In this document: one piece after another, positions 10,247 to 19,822 of the stretch
How the letters are laid out: each line of letters starts with the position of its first letter
Position numbering within the stretch: the stretch's first letter is position 1
NCBI GenBank assembly: GCA_009823505.1
Contig: VZQC01012293.1
Span: 707,406 to 771,405, forward strand
DNA from: Rhizomys pruinosus
Lineage: Eukaryota; Chordata; Mammalia; Rodentia; Spalacidae
Direction of reading: 5' to 3'
Length of the DNA: 64,000 bases
Notes under the pieces: generated by a model
The model's database searches: none
Told to the model about the DNA's origin: nothing
The model's input: the letters and a program-made list of their open reading frames with translations, nothing else
Made by a program: the position numbers and the translations under genes

Positions 10247-10408
10247 GGCTGGGCATGGTGGCGCACGCCTTTAATCCTAGCACTTGGGAGGCAGAGGCAG
10301 GCTGATCTCTGTGAGTTCAAGGCCAGCCTGGTCTACAGAGTGAACTCCAGGCCAGCTGGGACTAAAGGGAGACCCTGTCTCAAAAATACCAAAAAAAGGA
10401 GAAAATGT
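10237..10408 (+). mobile_element. B1 SINE with 10-bp TSD
   Basis: B1 body 10,247-10,398 (GGCTGGGCATGGTGGCGCACG to ACCCTGTCTCAAAAA). GAGAAAATGT flanks it at 10,237-10,246 and 10,399-10,408. Confidence 0.96.
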
Positions 10409-10629
10409 TTATTTAGCTCAGAGTTTTGGAGGTCTGAGCCCAAGATCATTCAGCCTGAGAGCTTTGGGCAGGTCACAGGGGGCCCTCGTGCAGAGGAGGA
10501 CATCTCCAGATCTTCTACCTGCCTCCACTTTTCATAGACATTTTTCCATGAACCCAGACATGTATATTTATGAAGTAGGTACACAATAAAACATTTATTT
10601 TTAGTAAATCACAAGTAAATTTATTATTT
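10409..10629. other. Short single-copy spacer
   Basis: Nothing recognised between the two SINE insertions. Confidence 0.5.
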
Positions 10630-10893
10630 TGGGGGTCTTTTTTAAAATTTTATTTATTTCTGTATGTGTATGAATGTACTGTCTGCATGCAGGTTTGTGC
10701 ACCCGTGTCGTGCAATGCCGCGGAGGTCAGAAGAGGGTCTCAGATTCCCCTGGAACTGGAGTTCTCCTAGAAGTGGAGTTTCAGACGGTTTTCAGCCGCC
10801 ATGTGGGTGCTGGGGATCGAACCCAGGTCCTCTGTAAGAGCAGTCGGTGCTCTTAACCGCTAGGCCATCTCTCCAGCCCCTGGGGGTCTTTTT
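10630..10893 (-). mobile_element. B2 SINE inserted in the tail of a B1
   Basis: Antisense B2 (10,643-10,880) with CpG-rich core CCGTGTCGTGCAATGCCGCGG and head CTAGGCCATCTCTCCAGCCC. TGGGGGTCTTTTT at 10,630-10,642 and 10,881-10,893 is the duplication, and it consists of the 3' edge of the adjacent antisense B1. Confidence 0.95.
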
Positions 10894-11032
10894 GAGATAG
10901 GTTCTCCCTTTAGTCCCAGCTGGCCCAGAGCTCACTATGTAGACCATGCTGACCTTGAACTCACAGAGATCCACCTGCCTCTGCCTCCCAAGTGCTAGGA
11001 TTAAAGGCACGCGCCAGCCACCATGCCTGGCT
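10886..11032 (-). mobile_element. B1 SINE (split by B2 at its tail)
   Basis: Antisense B1 body (GAGATAGGTTCTCCC to CCACCATGCCTGG). Its T-rich tail lies on the other side of the B2, near 10,621-10,630. Confidence 0.94.
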
Positions 11033-11405
11033 CTATAATAAATTTATTTTAAAACAATTCATTGGTATACATATAATTTTATCAATAAGAATGAAAAGAA
11101 ATTTGGATACTAATAAGAGTAATATGCTTGTTTATTTCTACATAAGGAATTAAATCTTGGGTGGATATTTGATACTGCAAAGCCTAGAAGATCTTCAACA
11201 TTTTTCAGGTTTGATTGATACTTTGATGTTAGAATTATCAATATTGAAAATTTTACTTTATAAATATGTAGTATAAAATGGTAGAGGTTTGGTTAGGACC
11301 ATTTCAGAAATTGTTGAACATTCTATCCTAATCTCTGGCCAAATTCATTTAATCATCATTTTTAATGCTGGGGGGATTACCATACCTATCCTTAATCTAT
11401 ATTAA
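11033..11405. other. AT-rich single-copy DNA
   Basis: No feature recognised. Confidence 0.5.
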
Positions 11406-11580
11406 AGCACCCACATGGTGGCCAAGAACCATCCGAAACTCCAATTCCAGGAGAACTCCAGTTCCAGGGGAATCTGACACCCTCTTCTGACCTCCGCGGC
11501 ATTGCACGACACGGGTGCACAAACCTGCATGCAGATAGTACATTCATACACATACAGAAATAAATAAAAATTAAAAAAAA
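11406..11580 (+). mobile_element. 5'-truncated B2 SINE
   Basis: Starts inside the B2 body at AGCACCCACATGGTGGCC and runs to the A-rich tail; the tRNA-like head is missing. It has an internal AACTCCA-TTCCAG duplication, also seen in the B2 at 59.8 kb. Confidence 0.93.
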
Positions 11581-12811
11581 ACTATTGTCACAAAAACAGA
11601 CTTATAGATCAATGGAACAAAACAGAAGACCCAAACATGAGTGCCTGCAATTCAGACACCTGATATTTGGCAGAGGCCAAGAACATGCACTGGAGTAAAG
11701 ACAGCATCTTCAACAAATGATGTTGGCAAACTTGGATCTCCACTTGTAGAAGAAAGAAAGTAGACCCATTCCAGTCACCTTGAACACAAGTCAGCTCAAA
11801 ATAGATCAAAGACCTCAACGTGAAACCTAAAACACTGAAACGTAGGCAGCACCCTAGAAGAAAGAGGAGCACGAAAGAACTTTCTAATTCAGACATCAGT
11901 GATTAAGATCAACACCGACAAATAGAACCTCATTAAACTAAAAAGCAAAGGAAATAACAAATTGCATGAAGAGGGAACCCACAGAGTGGAAGAAAATCTT
12001 CACCAGCTATTCACTTGACAGAGCATTAGTATCCAGAATATACCAAAAAAATCAAAGAAACAAGAAATGACCAAATTAAGAAACGGACTATGGATCTGAA
12101 GAAAGAGTTCTCATAAGACTAAAATAAATAAAAATAGCCAAGAAACACCTGAAAAAATGTTTAACATCCTTAGTAATTAGGGCAAGGCAAATCAAAACTA
12201 CTTTAAGATTTCATATAGCCCCAGTCAGAACGGCCAAGATCAAGACACCGAATACTGGCGTGGATGCAGAGAGAGGGGAACCTGCATCCACTGTTGACAG
12301 GACAGTAAACTGGTACAAGCATTGTGGAAATCAGTATGGAGAGCTTTTAAAAACTAAAAAAAAAAAAAAATCTTCAATATGCTCTGGTCATACCACTCCT
12401 TGGCATATACGCAGAGGACTCATCCTACTACTGAGATACTTGTACAAAGAAATGGAAATAAAGTGAATGTCCCTAACAGACTAGTAGAAACGAAAACGTG
12501 TCACATTTACACAAAAGAGTTCTCAGCTCAATGGTAAAGAAAAACAAAATCATGAAGTTTGCAGATACATGGCTGGAACTAGAAACTGTTAGACTAAGTG
12601 AAGCAACACAGAAACAAGTGATATATGTTCCCTCTCATTTGTGGATCTTAACTCCAAATCCTTAGATGTTAGTACATATCCTGATGTAACTTCAGGAACA
12701 TGAAAAAGAATCATGGGAGTAAAAACTAAGAAGGAGCTGGGGGGAAGGATAGTAGGATGCAGATGTTATGGGGGGATGGGGAAAGGGGGTACTTTAACTG
12801 GGCAGCAAGTA
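11581..12811 (+). mobile_element. L1 ORF2 C-terminal part and 3' UTR start, decayed
   Basis: Conceptual translation shows scrambled pieces of the L1 ORF2 C-terminus (EDPNMS..., WSKDSIFNK, KVDPFQS, IKDLN) broken by stops. These are followed by the familiar L1 block ending in GTGGATCTTAACTCCAAATCC and a G-rich stretch. It cannot make a functional reverse transcriptase. It continues past the inserted repeat at 13,168. Confidence 0.85.
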
Positions 12812-13167
12812 GGGAGTTCTTTATCTGCTGTGATAAGACACCATGACAAGGGACTTAAAAAAGGAGGATTTTATTTGGCTTATAACTCCAGGAGGATTAG
12901 AGTCCATAATGGCCTGTGGGAGAAGCAGGCATGGTAGGAGCAATCACATAGTCAAGCAGCCACAGGAAGCAGAGAGTGAGTGGAAATCTGCAAGGCTTAA
13001 AAATCCTCAAAGCCTGGCCCCAGGTACAAGCTTTCTCCAGCATAGCCACACATCCTACAGATGCCATGACCCTCCCCAAACCGTGCCCCAAACAGGGGAC
13101 CAAATGTTTGAATACTTGGAGCCTATAGGGGGCGTTGTCATTCAAAGTATCACAGGAGGGAGTTGAA
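12812..13167 (+). mobile_element. Rodent interspersed repeat inside L1
   Basis: Contains CTGCTGTGATAAGACACCAT, GGATTTTATTTGGCTTATAAC and TAGAGTCCATAATGG, ending in GAGCCTATAGGGGGCGTTGTC and ATCACA. I know this pattern as a common rodent repeat but do not assign a family. It interrupts the L1 3' end. Confidence 0.7.
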
Positions 13168-14520
13168 AGAAGAGACAATGGGTAGTGTGAAAATCCAGAG
13201 GGACATGCAGCTGAAGGCTGTATAACAAACAGTGCTGGGCAGGAGAAACCTCCCTTTGAGTTGGTCAGGGTAGTCCAAGAGACTCCCAAAAATAACACAG
13301 GCTATTGCCGAAGCCAGCCGTTAATTGCCTCCCAGAATTTGAAGGTAAGACCCTATTGCTGAAGACGGGTTGTACTTTGGGCACAGGTCTGGGAGCAATT
13401 GAGGTGAAATTGACTTGGAAGCCTCTTCCCTGAAGACCAGCTCTCATGGTATCAGAGGATACTATGCAAGCTGCCGGGGCAGAAAACCAACCAAGGGTCC
13501 TACTCAGCTGTGATGTCCAAAAACAACATCTTGCCTTAGCAAACTATCACTATTGGTGCAGTAGTGGAACTTTTGTCTTGGGGGTAATCAATCAACAGCT
13601 GTCTAATTGGAATTAAGGCTGACTTCATGGGAGGGAACTCATGTGTGGTACTATAAACAGCCACATATACATGATTAAATGGTCATAGATCCTAAAGGAA
13701 AACCTATTTGCCACATTCCTAGACAAAAATAATTTCTTACTGCACTCTAAATATCCATCCTCAGATTTGCAGACCCCGTATCAAAGAAGCTTCTTTTTGC
13801 AACAGATGGAGACTATTATAGAATTCCACAACTGGTCAATTGCAGAGAATAAGTGTCTGTGTGACACTTAGCCTAAGTGACGCATCTCCACTGCAACCTC
13901 TACACATAAGATGAATGCATCTCTCAGCTCTCACCAGAGAAGTTTCCTTATGCAGCAGACAGTGATCAATACAGAAACCCACAACTGGCCACTGTGTAGA
14001 GAACAGCAGGCTGCAGGGTGCTTATCTCTGAATAGGGCACTTAAATAAAACTTCTGCCTCCCAAGGCTCAGAGATAATTGTAGAAGAGGAGGCAGAGAGA
14101 TGGTAAGAGCCAGAGGGGTGGGTGACCACAAGGACACAGAGTCTTCCAGACAGCTGAAGTGGTAGCAGCATGCACAAGTCCCAGGGGAGCTCGAACCAGA
14201 CACAATCCCAGCATATACTTGGGGGGTGGGTAAGAAATCTCAACACAACCTAAGGAATTTTCAGCAACTGATGGCTGCCGGGCAGGACAGACTTGGTCTC
14301 TTATAGGCTCCAGTGATGGACCCACACTTAAGGACATTTGGAGACACAAATAAGACTCTGTAAGCTGTTTTACATATGATAGTGTACATTAAATTGGGAA
14401 AATTGGGCAAAGGTCAGTAAGGAGACTTGGAGATAGGATAGGGAATCTAAATACCATCAAATTTTATTGTATGAAAATCACAAAATTCAGTTAAAGTAAC
14501 AGGCAGCAACCCAAACAACA
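13168..14520 (+). mobile_element. L1 (Lx-like) 3' UTR
   Basis: Shares long blocks with 60.1-60.5 kb (CAGGAGAAACCTCCCTTTG; GTAAGACCCTATTGCTGAAG) and with 25.8-26.3 and 26.9-29.6 kb (CTTCTGCCTCCCAAGGCTCAG; ACACTTAAGGACATTTGG). No coding capacity. Confidence 0.85.
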
Positions 14521-14550
14521 ATTGAAAAAATAAATATATTTGTTTATTTG

Positions 14551-14553
<3 letters not shown>

Positions 14554-14600
<47 letters not shown>

Positions 14601-14737
14601 TGTGCCATGGTATTCATGTAGAGGCCAGGGGAACAACTTGAAGAGTCAGCTCTCTCCTCCTACCGTGTGGATCCCAGGGATTGAACTCAGGCCATCAGGC
14701 TTGGTAGTATGTTCCTTTACCCCACATCTCCCTGGCC
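14554..14737 (-). mobile_element. B3 SINE with (GT)n
   Basis: A (GT)23 run at 14,554-14,599 grades into GAGGCCAGGGGAACAACTTG, TCAGCTCTCTCCTCC and ATTGAACTCAGGCCATCAGG, ending at a degraded head. Typical antisense B3. Confidence 0.88.
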
Positions 14738-14856
14738 TTTTAAAAAACAAATTTTAGAATCAAGCATTCAACACAATCCAAAACAATCCTATACCATACT
14801 AGTTTGACATTTACATGCTGAGAAATTAGGTAAGAAAAATTTAAATGCCTTTGTTT

Positions 14857-14975
14857 CCTGGCATAATGACACACACCTTTAATCCCAGCACTTGGAAGGC
14901 AGAAGCAGGCAGATCTCTGAGATTTAAGGTCAGCCTGATCTATATAGCAAGTTCCAGGCCAGGTAGGCCTACAGA
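14857..14975 (+). mobile_element. B1 SINE, old
   Basis: CCTGGCATAATGACACACACC, then CACTTGGAAGGCAGAAGCAGG. The 3' part is short and diverged. Confidence 0.88.
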
Positions 14976-17130
14976 GAAAAATAAATTAAAAAAATTTTTA
15001 AAAACCAAAAGCCTTTCCTGTCAATAATTAAACCTTTATCTTTCTAAAGAATCAGAAAACTCTGTATGTGCAGAAAAAAGAGTAATTCATGGCATGTGAT
15101 ATTCTGAACTTGAGCCAAGGTGTTTCAGACTGAGCTCATCGATGTTTACAGGCAGCATGCGCATGGAGAGTGCTGTAGTGTATTCAGGGCCAAGGCCACA
15201 GTGGAGTCCTGCGAAGTAGCCAGCGAATGCACGGCCAGAAACACCTAGGATTGGTTATGCGCTTGATTTTGAATTAATTTTTTTGGTCCTTACACATTTG
15301 GAAACCTTTTACTGGTTGCCAGCTTTTTGAGGACCCTTCACATTCAGTCACATGACCCCGCATGGGGTTGCAACCCACAGGGTCAGAAGCCGTGGTTTGG
15401 AGCAAGCCATCTATATCATGAGCCAGGAATTAGACATCGGAAGAAACTGGGATTCCACAATTCCCTTATACCCATGTCTTCCATTGAGCTCAAGACAGCA
15501 GCAGCCCGCACTGCTCTCTCCCAACAGAACGGCTCTGGAGACCGAACATTTGAAACACACACTGGCCTTTGGGAAGCACTATAGCACTACTATTTGAGAC
15601 TTAAAACCTAAAGGATGATGCAAAGATTGGTATACCAATTAGTAAGTAGAAAGAGCTTCACATGATTAAGTCCCAAGGATGAAAGCAATGCAGCAGAGGG
15701 ACTTTGTCACCATCTTACTGTCACATGCTCAAAACCACTGGTTCAAGTGTCTGCTACATCAGTGATTAAGTCTTGTCGTGAGGCAGTGCCCCTTTTCATT
15801 CCCAGGAGTGTGTAACTACTGCCCGATGTGAGAAAATGAATTCTCGAAGCTTAGTGGAAGCAAAGGGGAGAATCAGTAGCATCCTCGAAGAGATGGGTAG
15901 CTGGGAAGATTGTAACCCCAAAGCACATGGCCAAGGGGTAACCCACTCTAAGTTGCAGGAACTGATGTTCCAGATTTCTGTAGAATCCCAGTTTTACAGA
16001 AGTCCGAGTGCACCAACATGTTCCCTTGCCTAGAGCAGAGTTAGAGTCTCTAGACCTGAGTTCTGTATCCTTTGGGCAAGTGACTTGCCTTCCTTAGCTG
16101 TTAAGGGGGGATGCTAATGCTTAGTTCCCAGGAGAGATGCAGTGAGACAGCATTCGAAAGAAAACAATTCCTAGCATGTTTCTAAGCACTGCGTGGCAGC
16201 TTTTCTCTCATTAAGCGAATAGGTTGTATTAAGGTTATAATCACATGCAAATGAGGTATTGGGGTTTAATTATCAGAGTGGTGGCTTATAGTCCAAGCTC
16301 TTCTCATTTGAGTCAATTAATTTTAAAAAGCAGAATGGTATGTGGGGGAGAGGCCAGCCAAAAGCTCTGATGACTCTCCGGGGAGAATCATAGGAAGGAA
16401 GCTGCTGTTTCTTAGGGCCAAACTGGCAGGAAAAATAGGGGGACATGGTCACCCACTGAGTGATAGCTCATTAACTGCGCTGACTTCTCGTAGCACAGTT
16501 ATATCTGCCGTGATTTCACTAAGGGAACAAACGAAAGGATTCTAGGACACCTTAGATCATAGATTGTATGCAAAACTTCTGAGGAATCAGTGAGCCTCGG
16601 TCTCTTGTGTAACGGAATTACTGTTCAGAAAGAGCGCTCTGGATCCTTCAAACTCAGCTAATCATTCCTATGAGCTGTGGGTGTCCCATCTTCATAGAAT
16701 ACCTTTCTTGGACTAAGTCCAGGGGAAAGTCCCATGTCTTCAAGACTCAAAAGCATCACATACACACTATTACATGTCCTTCCTCTCTTTATTAGTATTC
16801 TATTTATTAGTAATTCTACATTGCCTCTGGTATATTGATATGATTCCATCCATTGTGATAAAGATTCCCCTTATGGGGCATGTGAGGGGTTGTGCCTCTG
16901 AGGGGCAGGGATTCTATTACATAAGAGGGACTGTCCTTTCTTGTCATAGTGTTACTATGAACAAAATGTTGATCTAGAAATCTTAACATAACAAATTGAA
17001 GAATTAATTCTTTACTGACAAATTAAGTAGCAGTATGAATAAAATGCCAAAACATACTAAGGGATGCTGTTTGTGAATCTTTCTGCCAGTTCTTATTATC
17101 TTATAAATCTTTCCACTCTGTTGTCTCTGC
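14976..17130. other. Mostly single-copy DNA, 2.1 kb
   Basis: No gene recognised. About 15,325-15,400 (GACCCCGCATGGGGTTGCAA CCCACAGGGTCAGAAG) may be the end of a URR1/hAT-type DNA transposon, with low confidence. About 16,150-16,340 is rich in homeodomain-type motifs and holds a POU octamer. Confidence 0.45.
16245..16252 (+). promoter_or_regulatory. POU octamer ATGCAAAT
   Basis: A perfect octamer near TAATTA and ATTAAG motifs in a repeat-free block. The motif is short, so a functional role is only a suggestion. Confidence 0.3.
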
Positions 17131-17165
<35 letters not shown>

Positions 17166-17455
17166 TGTGAATACATGCACACAGGTGTGGATGTCAGAGG
17201 TCAACAGTACATATCTTCCTCATTAGTTGGCAACCTTATCTTTTTTGATTCAGGTTTCCCTCATTGAACCCAGAGCTCACCCATTTGGCCAGGCTAGCTG
17301 GCCAGAGTCCCAGAGATGCTCCTGTCTCTGCCTCCCTAGCATTGGGGTTTCAGAGTGTTCCCCACCATGCCGGCTTCTCGCAGGGGTGCTAGCGGTCCAG
17401 GCCCCACTTTGTGCTTGCACAGCCGGCACCTGACTGAGTCATCTCTCTGTGCTCC
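17131..17455 (-). mobile_element. B4 SINE with (GT)n
   Basis: (GT)n at 17,132-17,163, then GGATGTCAGAGGTCAACAG, GAACCCAGAGCTCACCCATT, TGGCCAGGCTAGCTGGCCAG and TCTGCCTCCCTAGCATTGGG, ending at a tRNA-like head. A nearly complete antisense B4. Confidence 0.88.
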
Positions 17456-17692
17456 TTTTCTTACCGTTATTCTGGTGGTTTTTCATTTATTATTTTTAAC
17501 TCTAAGATGTGGATTTTGTGTCATAGTCTGCAAAAATGAATTTTTATACCAAATTAATAGAGTAATTTAAGGATAATATTCACCTTTAGGAGGTTACTTT
17601 CTTTCCAAAAACATGATATATAATTTTAAAACTAGATTTTCTTTTATTATCTATGTAGTGTTTTAAAATTCTATATCTCTTTTGTTTGTTTT

Positions 17693-17783
17693 TGGTTGTT
17701 TTGAGACAAGCCTGTAGCCTCAGCTGGCTTTGAACTCTGTATGTAAAATAGGCTGGCCTCCATCTCACAGAGCTCCACACTGC
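17693..17783 (-). mobile_element. Partial B1 SINE
   Basis: GGTTGTTTTGAGACAAGCC, AGCTGGCTTTGAACTCTG and CTCACAGAGCTCCACACTGCC. The head half is missing. Confidence 0.75.
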
Positions 17784-18296
17784 CATTCCAGGAAAAAGTC
17801 TGTATATCTTAATAAACATTTCTGAGCATTTTATACATTTATGTAACTTTTACTTAGGAGACCTTTATTAGATCTTCTACTTGGTTGATTATTGTATGTA
17901 TGAATTAATGGTATCAGATTTCCAATATTATGTTAACTTTCTGATGCTCACCTTACTGATGTGCATGCACATATACATATACATATACACACATACATAC
18001 ACACACACAGCTGTGATCCCAGATGCAGGCTGAGGGGAGGGTGGAGCCTTGGTTCCTCCAGTGACTGTGGCTCAGCCACCTGAAAGACAGCTCATAATCC
18101 TGCTTCCGCTATGTCCCTTAAGGAAAGCCCAGCATTTATACATAGGAGACATGTGCATATAGTGAGATGGGATACATGAAGGAAAACATGTTTCAAAATC
18201 CCAAATTTCCGTTAATACAGCATATTATATATGAAGAGATACACAGCCATCAAAATGAACGAGTTAGACTGTGGATAGTACCATGCATGCTGTTGA
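17784..18296. other. AT-rich DNA with a (TACATA)/(CA) microsatellite
   Basis: CATATACATATACACACATAC-type repeat at 17,969-18,009. The rest is unassigned. Confidence 0.5.
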
Positions 18297-18470
18297 AAAA
18301 CAGAGCTTGCCGGGTGTGGTGGCATGGCACACACCTTTAATCCCAGCACTTGGGAGGCAGAGGCAGTGGATCTCTGAGTTCAAGGCCAGGCTGGTCTATA
18401 TAGCAAGTTCCAGGCCAGGTGGGGCTACAGGGAGACCCTGTCTCAAAAGACCAAAACAAAACAGAGCTTG
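18297..18470 (+). mobile_element. B1 SINE with 13-bp TSD
   Basis: B1 body 18,310-18,457 (CCGGGTGTGGTGGCATGGCAC to GACCCTGTCTCAAAAGACC). AAAACAGAGCTTG is present at 18,297-18,309 and 18,458-18,470. Confidence 0.96.
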
Positions 18471-18567
18471 TGAGCCAATAACAGAACATTACACAGAATC
18501 ATGGCCCTCATCACCGGTTCTTGTCAACACTGGAAAAGCTAACACCAGAAAATTCTAGAAGTCATTC

Positions 18568-18814
18568 AAGACTTGATTTTTTAATATATTTTTTAATTTT
18601 ACGTGTATGAGTGTATTGCTTGCATGCATTTAAGTGTACTTCTTCTGACCTCCTGCAATGCCCATGGAGGTCAGAAGAGGGAATCAAATTCTCCTGGAAC
18701 TGGAGTTATGGGTGGTTGTTAGCTACCCTGTGGGTGCTAGGAATTGAACCAGGGTCCTCTGCAAGAGCAGCCAGTGCTCTTAACCACTGAATCATTTCTC
18801 TAGCCCTAAGACTT
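18568..18814 (-). mobile_element. B2 SINE
   Basis: Antisense B2 (18,575-18,807) with GTATGAGTGTATTGCTTGCATG and head CACTGAATCATTTCTCTAGCCC. AAGACTT flanks it on both sides. Confidence 0.94.
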
Positions 18815-19063
18815 AAAGATCCCAAAGAACCACCTACTTCCTCAGAACATTTAAAAACAGACTAGAATAGGAAGTTTGTTTGAAAATGAAGTTGACAGTA
18901 CGATTTTTATCCCATAAAATAGAAACAATGTAATTGCTAAAACTCAACTTTCTAATCCATTTACCTTTGAATTGCTGTTGTTGGACTTGCATTTGCCTTT
19001 TCTAGCCCTGCATTAAATGAATTGTCTACATAAAATCCTGAAGTATGTTTCAAGAAGATTCTC
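18815..19063. other. Short single-copy spacer
   Basis: Nothing recognised. Confidence 0.5.
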
Positions 19064-19281
19064 TTTTTAAATTTCATTTACTATTTTTATGAGCGCATTG
19101 CCTGCATATGTGGGAGTGCATCTATGTCATGCAATGCCCACAGAGTCAGAGGAAGGTATTGGACTCCCCTGGAACTGGAGTTATGGACAATTGTTAACTG
19201 CCTTGTGGGTTCTGCGAATCTAACCCAGTCCTCTGCAAGAACAACCAGTGTACTTAAACACTGAGCCATCTCTGCAGCCCC
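19064..19281 (-). mobile_element. B2 SINE, diverged
   Basis: Antisense B2: ATGAGCGCATTGCCTGCATATG, GTTCTGCGAATCTAACCCAG, head GAGCCATCTCTGCAGCCCC. Confidence 0.93.
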
Positions 19282-19488
19282 ACAAAATCATTCTTAAATA
19301 TAGCAGTTCTATATTAATGCTAGCATTGTCATAATATTCTACTCTTTCACCCTCTAAGGATTATTTCATAAACCTTTGATAATCAGAGTTCATCTTCACA
19401 GATGCCAATCTGAAGGAGGGTTCATGAGAGTTGGGAAATTTTCACAGTATACAGCTTTGTTCTTTGTTGTGGAAAAAGGGAAAAATTA

Positions 19489-19652
19489 GCTTGTGGCTCT
19501 TTTTGAGACAGGGTCTCCCTGTAGCTCCGGCTGTCTTGGAACTCACTATATAGACCAGGCTGGCCTCGAACTCACACAGATCCACCTGCTTCTGCATCCT
19601 GAGTGCTGGGATTAAAGGTGTGCACCATCACGCCTGGCTATATGCTTGTGGC
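19489..19652 (-). mobile_element. B1 SINE, first of two in one target
   Basis: Antisense B1 (19,498-19,643). The 9-mer GCTTGTGGC occurs at 19,489-19,497 and again at 19,644-19,652. Confidence 0.93.
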
Positions 19653-19822
19653 ATTTTTTTTTTTTTTTTTGGTCTTTTTGAGACAGGCTCTCCCTGTAGC
19701 CCCAGCTGTCCTGGAACTCGCTCTGTAGACCAGGCTGGCCTTGAACTCACAAAGATCCGCCTGCCTCTGCCTCCCAAGTGCTAGGATCAAAGGCGTGCGC
19801 CACCACGCCCGGCGCTTGTGGC
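19644..19822 (-). mobile_element. B1 SINE, second of two in one target
   Basis: Antisense B1 (19,653-19,813) with a 20-base T-run and an intact CpG-rich head (GGCGTGCGCCACCACGCCC), so younger than its neighbour. GCTTGTGGC flanks it at 19,644-19,652 and 19,814-19,822. Confidence 0.95.

Noticed and set aside
11609..12466. Reverse-transcriptase gene
   Set aside because: The L1 ORF2 similarity is broken by many stops and frameshifts, and the 5' part is missing.
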